Assembly: GCA_907163375.1 (NCBI GenBank)
Contig: CAJQUW010007076.1
Coordinates: forward strand, 16,001-80,000
Reading direction: 5' to 3'
From: Prostheceraeus crozeri
Lineage: Eukaryota; Platyhelminthes; Polycladida; Euryleptidae
DNA length: 64,000 bases
Positions 1 to 7,468 of this stretch are shown here, in pieces. The stretch's first letter is position 1. Every line of letters begins with the position of its first letter. The position numbers and the translations under genes were made by a program. The notes under the pieces are model-generated. The model saw only the letters and a list, made by a program, of their open reading frames with translations. It was not told the DNA's origin and ran no database searches.

Positions 1-149
1 CATATATTTTGAAGACTGACAAAAAAACAAATTGTACATATGATAGAATATTAAGTGAATCCTCCTACGTGTTCACATTGTACAGCATGTGGCATGTTTA
101 CAATGCTCCGCCTATCAATCAAATCAATTGCAATGATTTTGTTTACCAA

Positions 150-480
150 TGCAATTTCAATATCATTATTATTGACAATTAATATCATCTAGAAAACTGG
201 CCACATATTGACGAAAATTAATTCCTTTCACAAATTCTTCCTCCAACAATATTCCTTGTTTTGACTTAATGAAAACAATATCATGATCACTAGATGCCAG
301 TGGTGGCAAAGTTTTACGTGGAAGATAGTGAGAAACATAGTTGTTTGTGACAAAATTCAAATCAAGCGTGCCGCCATTACGTGTGGGTTTATCAACAACA
401 TTAGTTATACAAAAATTTCACTCAAAAGTCTCCGTATTCAATCGATTAAAGTCTCCAATAAAAGCGGGATATCATACAAA
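150..480 (-). pseudogene. LINE endonuclease (EEP-type) fragment
   Basis: Read on the minus strand this stretch gives a GDFN motif (near 460), then a PTR-x-GG-TLDL segment and an SSDHDIV motif (near 285). These are in the order found in the apurinic/apyrimidinic-type endonuclease domain of non-LTR retrotransposons. At least one in-frame stop (just after the GDFN segment) interrupts it, so it is a dead remnant. Only about a third of the domain is visible. The family assignment rests on the three motifs, not on a search. Confidence 0.55.
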
Positions 481-536
481 TCGCAGCAGCTCTATATCAA
501 TTATTTCATTATATGCATTCCGATGCTTATCATTAT

Positions 537-1070
537 TCAAGGACCTGCCGTGAGGAAAATAAGACTACAAGACATCGAAAAGCTATGTTGGAAACCATTA
601 CTTTTAAAAATGTGTAGTATATTTTGAATCTCATCATGGAAAATGTTCCAAGTACTCGATATAATATACGCACGATTAATCATACCTAATACTAGGCCAG
701 ACTGCCATTGTTTAGGGCAATTCGCTTCAAAATTTAATAAAAGTCCAGTGTACGTATCTTTACGAAAAACACTAGTTTCTACAGTATTGGTCATATTTAT
801 GTTTACGTCTAAAAATGAAATATTTTTACCTCCAACTTCAGAGGTAAATTCTAAATTCGGGTGCTGTTGATTCAGAAATTGTTTAAAGCACTCAACTTTA
901 CTAATGTCATCAAAAATACATATGCAGTCATCAACATATCTATAGTAATATATTGGACTACACTCCTCATTATGCCAATTTCGTTCCATTTCAGAGAGGA
1001 AAAGATTAGCTAAAGTGGGTGCAAGGGGTGAACCCATGCTAACACCATCAACCTGTTTGAATATTTTATT
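537..1070 (-). pseudogene. Penelope-like reverse transcriptase, C-terminal half, split by copy A
   Basis: The minus-strand frame carries the palm of a reverse transcriptase. It has a GVSMGSPLAP block near 1040 and the catalytic YVDD box near 940, followed by a region rich in aromatic residues typical of Penelope-like elements. The reading frame starts abruptly at the junction with the Polinton TIR. Its N-terminal half lies on the far side of that element (25533-26590, minus); removing the element and one TTTATT duplication would make the frame continuous. Near 600 the frame departs from the related fragment at 26607-26764, which suggests a frameshift. No complete GIY-YIG endonuclease was seen. 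Confidence 0.85.
1065..1070. repeat. Target-site duplication of copy A, left
   Basis: TTTATT directly precedes the first base of the left TIR and is repeated exactly at 25533-25538. A 6-bp duplication is the known hallmark of Polinton integration. Confidence 0.9.
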
Positions 1071-1778
1071 AGTAGTAAGCAAAACTCCACTTCTGGACCG
1101 CGCAAGATGGCCGCCATCGCTGAGTCCCCCCCCTCTGGCACGGCAGAGTGTCGTGGTCGGCCGCCGTGGTGCTTCGTGTCTGAGTGCCCCCCCCTCTGGA
1201 ACGACAGAGGTTGTGGTCTATCGTGGTGTGCCGGCCAGGTGGGTCCACGTTCACAACATGTTCGCTGACGTCCCCCCCCCTCTGGAACGACAGAGGTTGT
1301 GGTCTGTCGTGGTGTGCCGGCCAGGTGGGTCCACGTTCACAACATGTTCGCTGACGTCCCCCCCCTCTGCAACGACAGAGTGTGAGACTCGGGTGAGTTG
1401 GTCCGACCGCCTGGTTGACGTGGGCGACCGTCTAGGTTGACGTGGGCGACCGCCAGGATTAGTCTTGAGGCTATAGTGTGTGATGTTTTTGGTGCAATCT
1501 GCTGAATGTTGGGTTGTAAAATGGGTTGTTTCGAGTGGAAGGAGTGGTCGGATGAGAAAACGGAGGTCGGATTCGTGTTCAGCGTGAAATTCTGCATCGG
1601 TAGGGTGAGTTTCCAGTCAATCGGAGAGAAAATATTTTCGGCTGACGTCCCCCCCCCTGGACAGCTTGCTTCGATTTTGGCTTCCAGTGGACGGATTTTG
1701 TCGTGCGATAGCTCGTTTGAAAGCTAAGAGTGAGACAAATTCAGTGAAAGAATCGGCTTGTTCCTATCTGTCTTCGTT
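1071..1778. repeat. Left terminal inverted repeat of copy A
   Basis: Matches the reverse complement of 24900-25532 with several indels. The TIR is modular: runs of 7-9 C followed by TCTGGAACGACAGAG recur, and an approximately 85-bp unit is tandemly duplicated at about 1187-1357 here but not in the right arm. TIRs in this family serve as replication origins for the protein-primed polymerase and as integrase substrates. Confidence 0.85.
1187..1357. repeat. Tandem 85-bp unit inside the left TIR
   Basis: Two near-identical units, each opening with a C-run and containing the GTGTGCCGGCCAGGTGGGTC block. A third C-run follows at about 1358. The duplication explains most of the length difference from the right TIR. 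Confidence 0.75.
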
Positions 1779-1920
1779 TAGATGTGAGACGCCATTTAAG
1801 ATTTTGGGACATTGGCGAAAAACGACAGAGTTAGAATTTGGGACGTTTTGGGTTGTAGCACCAAAACGAAGGCTCGGATGGGTAAACGGAGGCCAGATTT
1901 CGAATCAGCTTGATGTTATT

Positions 1921-1990
1921 GTCCAATGAGGATCATCATCCAATGAGAATCAAGCATTTCTTTATAAATAGCGAGCCTTCCACAGTGAGA
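1921..1990 (+). promoter_or_regulatory. CCAAT/TATA promoter of the left-end gene
   Basis: Two CCAATGAG boxes (about 1923 and 1950) precede TTTATAAATA at 1961-1970. A likely start site lies near 1990-1995, about 30 bp downstream, and the start codon is at 2071. The same arrangement is kept in copies B (TATA at 32916) and C (TATATAAATA at 57476). Confidence 0.75.
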
Positions 1991-2070
1991 ATCATTCCAT
2001 CGTTGAATCACACGAGTGACGGACGCACATTTTCTCTCTCTCTAGTTCCCTGTTCTATTATCCAACTAAA

Positions 2071-2846
2071 ATGGTAAGTCGCTACTTCCCTCCCTCTCCT
2101 CCCTTGAACGTAAACTTAATACAATCTTTTTTCATTTTCAGGCATCTACTCCATCTGCTGCACTAGTAGGACAAAATGGCGGTCAAACGTTACAAGGTTC
2201 GCTACGGTCAGATCATCTACAACTGAGGCCAGTGGAAGAAACAACCAAGGTACATAATCCTACACCGCTACAGCGTAAATTTAAACAAGCCTTGCGTTAT
2301 GGCGATCATAGCGTAGTACTCCAAACGGGAATGCTCCCTTCCACGGATGTCAAGATAATGCACAATCAGTATGGGGACTACATACTGATCCCCGTGAGTC
2401 CGTACATTCGCCACCAACTTGATATTATTGAGGAGTACGTGACATTAAATATGGACATTCCTACTCCTCTTGCTCAAGAGTGGAAGGCGAGAGATGACAA
2501 GGATACTCCCTATAGAAAGATTTGGGATGGTAATCACATTTGCCTACCGGTATCACATTGGTGTACTTACTATAAGAAGGAGGGAGATCATTCAACACCC
2601 ATCAGATGTGATGATCTCGGAGAAGGTACTTGGGATATCCTTTTCAAAGTGAATGGGCTATATTATGGTCGACACAAGGATAATAAAATAGCCTCTCTCT
2701 CCATGCATATGGAATCCATCCTATATATTCCGAAACCACCCAACGTGGACGACATAATTGATCAAATCCTTAACAGCAGTGGTACGAAGCGCAAGTCGGA
2801 GAAGAATGCTACATCAAAACGCAAATCAAAGAAGGAGAATTACTAG
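2071..2846 (+). CDS. Spliced 235-aa left-end protein, possibly ssDNA-binding
   Basis: Exon 1 contributes only the ATG at 2071-2073, directly followed by a GTAAGT donor. A 68-nt intron ends in TTTTCAG at 2141, and exon 2 (2142-2846) opens with GCATCTACT in frame with a long ORF. Total length is 235 aa. The centre has a WDILF-x(3)-G-x-YYGRHK pattern followed by a SLSM strand, which resembles beta-rich single-stranded-DNA-binding (OB-fold) proteins of this element class. The C-terminus is a basic KR/KS tail that could act as a nuclear signal. The position next to the TIR and behind a TATA box fits an early replication-associated role. The fold is inference; the splice structure is visible in all three copies. 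Confidence 0.7.
2074..2141 (+). other. Intron immediately after the start codon
   Basis: GTAAGT donor at 2074, pyrimidine-rich tract and TTTTCAG acceptor ending at 2141. Frame is phase 0. An equivalent intron begins directly after the ATG of the polymerase gene at the opposite end of the element. Confidence 0.75.
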
Positions 2847-2880
2847 TCCTTTCCTAACTCTACCCTATGACAATTCGCTT

Positions 2881-3006
2881 ATGTGCTTTGAGTGTCGTAG
2901 GCGTGGTCTTATTAGATACATTTTACTTCTTCGTTGCCATCATATCATTTGTGTATTTTGTCGTGAAAAGCATCGTTGTAATTCTTCATTTTGTAATATG
3001 TTATAG
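2881..3006 (+). CDS. Small zinc-binding (half-RING-like) peptide, 41 aa
   Basis: An ATG-started frame of 41 codons with eight Cys/His positions: C-x2-C, then a C-H-H-x3-C-x2-C cluster, then two further Cys. The spacing suggests one or two zinc sites, as in treble-clef or RING fragments. It is short, and it overlaps no other convincing frame. It is unchanged in copy B and kept in copy C (58391-58516), so it is probably real. It sits between the 235-aa gene and the exonuclease-like gene, 34 nt after the former's stop. Function unknown. Confidence 0.45.
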   Translation: MCFECRRRGLIRYILLLRCHHIICVFCREKHRCNSSFCNML

Positions 3007-3040
3007 AACGCTTCCTTAGATGTGTAAATTTCCGTTTTAG

Positions 3041-3589
3041 GCTTCTATCATCATTTTTATGGATTGTGAGGGTGAACCTGTACAGGAGCTCAGTGCTATT
3101 GCTATGAACAATTGGACACATCAGATTGTTAGTGTCTATCATCAACATGCCAACTGCGATCCCAATGTTGATCAATGGGCGAGAAAACACATTCATGGAC
3201 TTAATCTGAAATATTTGCAAGACTATGGCTTTTCTTGTGAAAGTGCTCTTCTTATTGACTTTAAACGATGGTTAGCTGCTTTCAATGTTATACGCATCTT
3301 TTGTAATAATCCTGGTAAGGAGAGGAAAGTATTTCCCAATCTAATCATTGATGATATTTTGCTCCCGCCTTGGGATAGTAGAGTGAATCAACATTATCAT
3401 GAAGTCACGAAACGTTTTAAGGATTTGTGTGTTCCTATTTTGTCTGTTCGTTGTAGTAGCTACGTTCATAACCAATGCTTCTTTCCTCCTTACCTCAACA
3501 CTGCCAAAGTCCTGTATGGTTATCATTGCTCGCTGTATGATAGTTATCAGCTGTATCTATTTTATCTCTTTCAAACCATTGATTTATAA
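3041..3589 (+). CDS. DEDDh exonuclease-like protein
   Basis: The first methionine is at 3059 (176 aa), and its protein begins directly with the D-x-E of an exonuclease motif I (D2, E4). Further on are an HIHG segment (44-47) and an H-x4-D motif III (H146, D151) followed by a hydrophobic helix. This is the order of DnaQ/RNase T-type 3'-5' exonucleases; the motif II aspartate is not obvious. The missing first beta strand would be supplied by six codons upstream, open back to a TTTTAG acceptor at 3040, so the true N-terminus may come from splicing to an upstream ATG. In the family such enzymes trim or proofread DNA or RNA ends. Copy B differs by one residue; copy C has a stop. Confidence 0.5.
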   Translation, partial: ASIIIFMDCEGEPVQELSAIAMNNWTHQIVSVYHQHANCDPNVDQWARKHIHGLNLKYLQDYGFSCESALLIDFKRWLAAFNVIRIFCNNPGKERKVFPNLIIDDILLPPWDSRVNQHYHEVTKRFKDLCVPILSVRCSSYVHNQCFFPPYLNTAKVLYGYHCSLYDSYQLYLFYLFQTIDL

Positions 3590-3676
3590 TGCATGCTTGT
3601 TACCGTTATTCAATAAATGTTACTATGAGAAGAGTTGTTGTTTTCATGCAATGGATGGGATAGATAAAGGGCGATC

Positions 3677-4087
3677 ATGTCTTTCTCAAACGACTGCGGA
3701 ACATTACGTTTTCATAGGCAAAGTTTAAAAGGAGCTGTTCAAGATTATGTGATAAAATTTCATAAAGATGAGACCGACATCGAAGCAGTGGTTGATGATG
3801 CTAGCACTCTATTTCTAGAGTTAATGAATACATTCTCTGATAGCATTATCATGGCGCGATTAGTTGCGAAAATTAAGTTTAGTCATTTTGGAAAGGAAGA
3901 GGTGGAAAGTCGCTCTTTCCATTTTGCTTCTTATTCAATGGAAGTGGTAGATCACCCCCAAGAATTTTTTAAAAGACATATGATAAAAATTGCTGAACGT
4001 CTTAACGCATTTAACCATCATGGTAGCAGTCTAGTGATTGAAGCGATTTCAGATATTCACATTCAACTTTCCATAAAGAAAAATTGA
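3677..4087 (+). CDS. Paralogue of the polymerase N-terminal domain, 136 aa
   Basis: Residues about 50-134 align by eye, without large gaps, with residues about 157-244 of this element's own DNA polymerase. Shared landmarks include an E-x(2)-FH strand, an EVVD turn, an amphipathic helix, and an S-L/A-x-I segment followed by alternating hydrophobic residues. The domain lies ahead of the exonuclease in animal Polinton polymerases, so a free-standing copy could compete with or recruit the polymerase; that is inference. The ORF ends 2 nt before the ATG of the next gene. Copy B has three substitutions; in copy C a deletion fuses it to the following gene. Confidence 0.5.
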   Translation: MSFSNDCGTLRFHRQSLKGAVQDYVIKFHKDETDIEAVVDDASTLFLELMNTFSDSIIMARLVAKIKFSHFGKEEVESRSFHFASYSMEVVDHPQEFFKRHMIKIAERLNAFNHHGSSLVIEAISDIHIQLSIKKN

Positions 4088-4089
4088 AA

Positions 4090-4413
4090 ATGCAGTGGTA
4101 CTTGATTGTAGCACAACTGGTTTTCGAGCTATGTCTGCTCACTCTCGAAGTATATTCCTTCTGTACATGCGTCTATTATTCAGAAAAGGCTAGCAAATTC
4201 ATATCTTCAAAAAGACTTGCTATAGACATCAGTAACGGTGAAACTATGTGTTGCGATGTATGTAAGCGAAAGGATGGAAATGAAAAGCGCATCTTCAAGA
4301 GATGTAAGCATGCTTTTTGTCAACGCTGTTTCATACGTAATTGCATTCAACTTTGCCAATGTAACCACTGTGATATTGCTCATTTCGAGTGTCACTTATG
4401 TCGCAATAGTTAG
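4090..4413 (+). CDS. Membrane-anchored RING-like zinc protein, 107 aa
   Basis: The ATG at 4090 starts a protein whose first 28 residues form a hydrophobic segment (signal anchor or transmembrane helix). The C-terminal half has a C-x2-C, then C-x-H-x2-C-x2-C, then further paired Cys, a pattern close to RING/treble-clef domains. A membrane segment plus RING is the plan of small ubiquitin ligases, some carried by large DNA viruses, but ligase activity here is inference. The gene is followed 5 nt later by an ATGCAAAT motif. Copy C has lost the start and the hydrophobic segment. Confidence 0.5.
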   Translation: MQWYLIVAQLVFELCLLTLEVYSFCTCVYYSEKASKFISSKRLAIDISNGETMCCDVCKRKDGNEKRIFKRCKHAFCQRCFIRNCIQLCQCNHCDIAHFECHLCRNS

Positions 4414-4418
4414 TACCT

Positions 4419-4426
4419 ATGCAAAT
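4419..4426 (+). promoter_or_regulatory. ATGCAAAT motif upstream of the basic 118-aa gene
   Basis: Starts 46 nt before the ATG at 4465 and directly follows the previous stop codon. Same site in copy B at 35374. Confidence 0.45.
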
Positions 4427-4464
4427 GTGGTAAAGATAGGTTTTAGCAAAGACTAACACGGAAA

Positions 4465-4821
4465 ATGGCGAAACGTAAAATGGCGAAACGTAAAAGTCAA
4501 AAGTTTTCTTCAGCCATTCAAGCTCTCCGACGAATGAAAGCAAATCAGCGATACAATGCTATACGACATGCTAACGATAAATTCATTTGTGAAATTATTT
4601 CTCATGTGAGGAAGTTGAGGACGAAGAAATTAGCGCCAAAACAACGAAAGTTACTTAAGCGATATGCTACGAAATTGCGTTTCATCTCCAATCCTAAAGT
4701 CACCCTTCAAAGAAAGAGGAAAACTCTAACACAAAAGGGCGGTTTCCTTTCAGCAATACTTCCAATGATAGCTCCTGCCGTGGGCAACCTATTGGGTAAT
4801 ATCTTTGGCTCTAAGCGTTAA
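4465..4821 (+). CDS. Basic core-type protein with hydrophobic C-terminal tail, 118 aa
   Basis: Residues 1-90 are strongly basic (Lys/Arg with helical repeats), suited to DNA condensation. The last 25 residues are hydrophobic and glycine-rich, predicted amphipathic. The junction is QKGG followed by F94, reminiscent of adenain cleavage sites (x-x-GG), and the same Q-(R/K)-GG arrangement is present in the 151-aa protein downstream. This suggests a precursor processed into a DNA-binding part and a membrane-active or capsid-bound peptide, as for small adenovirus core and cement proteins; processing is inference. Copy C keeps the architecture with a divergent tail. Confidence 0.6.
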   Translation: MAKRKMAKRKSQKFSSAIQALRRMKANQRYNAIRHANDKFICEIISHVRKLRTKKLAPKQRKLLKRYATKLRFISNPKVTLQRKRKTLTQKGGFLSAILPMIAPAVGNLLGNIFGSKR

Positions 4822-4823
4822 TT

Positions 4824-4831
4824 ATGCAAAT
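4824..4831 (+). promoter_or_regulatory. ATGCAAAT motif upstream of the ATPase
   Basis: Starts 29 nt before the ATG at 4853, 2 nt after the preceding stop. Copy B equivalent at 35779. Confidence 0.45.
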
Positions 4832-4852
4832 GTTGAATCTCAAAGTGATAAA

Positions 4853-5470
4853 ATGGATTTCAGACTTCAATGTGATAAAGTTCTGACTGTATCAGGTCCA
4901 TCTCATGCAGGTAAAACTGTTTTCACGCTGAATTTATTGGATAAAAGAAGGGAGTTGTTTAAGGAACCTATCAATCGAGTGATTTGGTGTTATGGTATTT
5001 ATCAACCGTCGCTGTTTCAGGAATTGCAAAGTCGCAACTTTATTCGACATGAAGGAATTATTCCAGTGGATAAACTTCAGTCTAATGATGTTGTTGTATT
5101 GGATGATTTATTAAAAGAAAGTAAGAATTCAAAAGATGTTACAGATATGTTCACTCGCGCAGCACACCATAAAAGGTGTTTTATCATTTATATTACACAA
5201 AATTTGTTTCCTGATGGAAAAGAAGCTCGTACACGAAACCTGAATACACACTATTATGCTATTTTCAAGAATCCGCGAGATAAAAGTCAATTTGAAATTT
5301 TAGCGCGACAAGTTGCACCCAGAGGATCAAAAGCCTTAATTGAAATTTTTCAAGCAGCTACTGAAAAACCATACGGTTACTTATTCATTGACTTTACGCA
5401 AGAGTGTCCGGAAGAATTTAGATTTCGAAGTGATATTTTGAAAACTCCCATGATTATCTACAAACTATGA
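4853..5470 (+). CDS. FtsK/A32-type packaging ATPase, 205 aa
   Basis: The start is set at the ATG at 4853. The frame is open further upstream, but only through a non-ATG start overlapping the previous gene. Walker A is SGPSHAGKT at residues 14-22, Walker B is VVVLDD at 80-85, and an arginine-rich stretch follows near 125. These features and the length fit the genome-packaging ATPases of Polintons, virophages and nucleocytoplasmic viruses, which drive DNA into preformed capsids. The stop overlaps the next ATG by 4 nt, suggesting coupled expression. Copy B differs by one residue; copy C has lost the Walker A motif. Confidence 0.88.
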   Translation: MDFRLQCDKVLTVSGPSHAGKTVFTLNLLDKRRELFKEPINRVIWCYGIYQPSLFQELQSRNFIRHEGIIPVDKLQSNDVVVLDDLLKESKNSKDVTDMFTRAAHHKRCFIIYITQNLFPDGKEARTRNLNTHYYAIFKNPRDKSQFEILARQVAPRGSKALIEIFQAATEKPYGYLFIDFTQECPEEFRFRSDILKTPMIIYKL

Positions 5471-6159
5471 GTTCTTATTCTCGCATGATTGTTATTCCTC
5501 AGGATGAATATGTACAATTGACTGCCATGCAGCAAGTAAAGCAACCTCTTGCAAATCAAATGTATAGGAAAGAAATAGATTATCAGCAAAATGTTCACAT
5601 CAAAGATCCACATCGTGCTGTATTATTACAATCGGAAACTGTTGAGCAATTGAAAAACTTGAAGAATAAGATGCGTGACTCTGTATCGACTGCTACACCT
5701 TTAGCATCTCGCGCACATGCCATATCTCTTTTCAACAGTATTGAGCCCCATCTCAATGTAAATGATAGAGGAGAAATCATTACAGATGAAAATAAAGTGA
5801 TTGATGCTTCACGTTATGAAGACTTGATTCAGTATGCGACACGTAGAAAGCGCCGTCAGGGCTATGTTCCACCTGGTTGGTCATACTTTCTTAAACTATT
5901 GAAAAAGCATAATGTGCCAAAATTTGCTTTAAATAATGAGACATTGAAAGAACTTGATTCAACAGTGGCTACTACTCCAATGCCTCAGACGATGAAAATG
6001 CCAACAAATTGGTTTAAGGCGTCACCTGCTACATCCCCTCCCACACTCACTAAGCAAACAAGAGGAAGAACTCGACGTAGATCTACATCGCCACTAAAAC
6101 TGGTAAAAGGAAAACGTAAAACAGCTCCTCCCAGGAAATACATGTTCTCAGACTATTAA
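5467..6159 (+). CDS. Conserved 230-aa protein, probable virion component
   Basis: Starts in a 4-nt overlap with the ATPase stop. The N-terminal half is helical with a predicted coiled-coil stretch. A central RKRRQGYVPPGW segment and the following helix recall a conserved protein found beside the ATPase in other animal Polintons, whose role is not established. The C-terminal 50 residues are Pro/Thr/Arg-rich with SP and RR repeats and look disordered and DNA- or RNA-binding. Copy B carries one extra residue in that tail. Structural role is inferred from its place in the virion cluster. Confidence 0.55.
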   Translation: MSSYSRMIVIPQDEYVQLTAMQQVKQPLANQMYRKEIDYQQNVHIKDPHRAVLLQSETVEQLKNLKNKMRDSVSTATPLASRAHAISLFNSIEPHLNVNDRGEIITDENKVIDASRYEDLIQYATRRKRRQGYVPPGWSYFLKLLKKHNVPKFALNNETLKELDSTVATTPMPQTMKMPTNWFKASPATSPPTLTKQTRGRTRRRSTSPLKLVKGKRKTAPPRKYMFSDY

Positions 6160-6160
6160 T

Positions 6161-6376
6161 ATGAAGCAGATGTGTTGCTTGCCATGTAATGAGCCGCCAG
6201 AGGTGAATGTCGTTGTCACTTGCACTTGCTGCGCCAGCTCTCATAATGAAACCCCTAAGCAATGTGAACACGATCGCAAAACCGCTAAAGCTAAATGCTG
6301 CAGTTGTTGTAAATGTAGAAAGGCAAGAAAACAAAAAGATGAGAAGGAGGAAAAAGAGTCAGTCGTCATCGACTGA
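6161..6376 (+). CDS. Cysteine-rich basic peptide, 71 aa
   Basis: Fourteen Cys residues arranged mostly as CC, C-x2-C and C-x-CC clusters, followed by a Lys/Glu-rich tail. The 3' end overlaps the start of the integrase frame (6339) in another frame. The Cys spacing suggests metal binding. It is open in all three copies, including the otherwise decayed copy C, which supports it as a gene, but no family was recognised. Confidence 0.5.
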   Translation: MKQMCCLPCNEPPEVNVVVTCTCCASSHNETPKQCEHDRKTAKAKCCSCCKCRKARKQKDEKEEKESVVID

Positions 6377-7427
6377 ACGTTTGAAGTCAATCTATTATGA
6401 TGTAAAACATCCGGCAGGATTTGCATCTATCAAGAAATTATCAAAAGCGAGTGGTCTTCCACAATCACAAGTGAAACGATGGTTAAAGGGTCAGGCTACC
6501 TATACACTCCACAAACAAGCGAAAAAGAAGTACCGCACCCGCCATTATATTGTTCATGACATCGATGAACAGTGGCAAGCAGATTTGTGCGATGTTGCCT
6601 CCATTTCAAAACATAACTCGGGCAATAATTTTATTTTAACCGTCATTGATATTTTCTCGCGTTATGCGTGGGCTCAACCTTTAAAAACTAAAGAAGGGAA
6701 AGGAGTAGCAAAAGCATTCCAAACAATTTTTCGAGAAGGTCGCATTCCAAAAAGAATTCAGAGTGATCAAGGAAAAGAGTTTGAAAATCAGCATGTGACA
6801 AGATTATTTGAGAGGCATGACATTGAGTTGTTTAGTGTAAAGAGCGCTTATAAAGCTGCACTCGTTGAACGTTTTAATCGCACATTAAAAAATCGCTTGT
6901 GGCGACATTTTACTGCCAACTTGACACAAAATTGGACAAAGGTTCTACAAGATACACTCCATGCCTACAATCACTCTATCCATCGTTCTATTGGACTCAG
7001 ACCAGTAGATGTAAATGCTGACAATGTAGATAAAGTGCGCGAATCATTCCAACGTAAACGCACTCATGTGAAAAGTGATGTGAAAATTGGCGATAAAGTT
7101 CGTATCTCAAAAGTGAAAAGTGTTTTTGCTAAAGGGTACCTCCCGAATTGGACAGAGGAGGTATTTACAGTATCAAGGATTAATCAAAAAGACTCTCCGA
7201 CCACCTACAAGTTGAAAGATTACGATAATGAAGAAATTGAGGGTAGCTTTTACCGCGATGAGATTGAGGTAGTCACTGAAAGTGAAACATATTTGGTAGA
7301 GAAAATCATTCGATGTAAAAAACGGCAAGGTGAAGAATGGTGTCTTGTTAAATGGACTGGTTATCCTTCAAGTATGAACTCTTGGATGCGCCGTGCCGAC
7401 ATCTTTCATCTAAGTGATCGACAGTGA
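6339..7427 (+). CDS. Polinton-type DDE integrase with chromodomain, 362 aa
   Basis: The ATG at 6339 gives a compact protein; an in-frame ATG at 6246 is an alternative but lies inside the Cys-rich gene. An N-terminal helix-turn-helix-like segment (25-52) precedes the retroviral-type rve core with catalytic D82, D143 and E177. Around residues 312-350 is a chromodomain with the VEKI and VKWTGYPSSMNSW signature. Integrase inserts the linear element and makes 6-bp duplications, matching those at the ends of copies A and B. The chromodomain may target methylated histones. Copy B differs by one residue; copy C has lost D143 and is frameshifted. Confidence 0.95.
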   Translation: MRRRKKSQSSSTERLKSIYYDVKHPAGFASIKKLSKASGLPQSQVKRWLKGQATYTLHKQAKKKYRTRHYIVHDIDEQWQADLCDVASISKHNSGNNFILTVIDIFSRYAWAQPLKTKEGKGVAKAFQTIFREGRIPKRIQSDQGKEFENQHVTRLFERHDIELFSVKSAYKAALVERFNRTLKNRLWRHFTANLTQNWTKVLQDTLHAYNHSIHRSIGLRPVDVNADNVDKVRESFQRKRTHVKSDVKIGDKVRISKVKSVFAKGYLPNWTEEVFTVSRINQKDSPTTYKLKDYDNEEIEGSFYRDEIEVVTESETYLVEKIIRCKKRQGEEWCLVKWTGYPSSMNSWMRRADIFHLSDRQ

Positions 7428-7430
7428 TTC

Positions 7431-7438
7431 ATGCAAAG
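7431..7438 (+). promoter_or_regulatory. ATGCAAAG motif upstream of the pVI-like gene
   Basis: Starts 38 nt before the ATG at 7469 and 3 nt after the integrase stop. Present at 38389 in copy B and at about 62889 in copy C. Confidence 0.4.
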
Positions 7439-7468
7439 TTGTGACTAACAATGTTTAGGGTTTGAGCT

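Noticed and set aside
1015-1440. 141-aa ORF running from the Penelope-like sequence into the TIR
   Set aside because: Crosses the insertion junction and is made of TIR repeats; C-run length differs between copies and would shift the frame.
3011-3020. Acceptor-like CTTCCTTAG before 3020 as the exonuclease splice site
   Set aside because: Joining there meets an immediate in-frame stop (TGTAAA region); the acceptor at 3040 keeps an open frame.
6339-7427. LTR-retrotransposon or retroviral integrase
   Set aside because: No LTRs, gag, protease or RT nearby; the chromodomain integrase lies with polymerase B, ATPase and adenain-like protease, which define Polintons.
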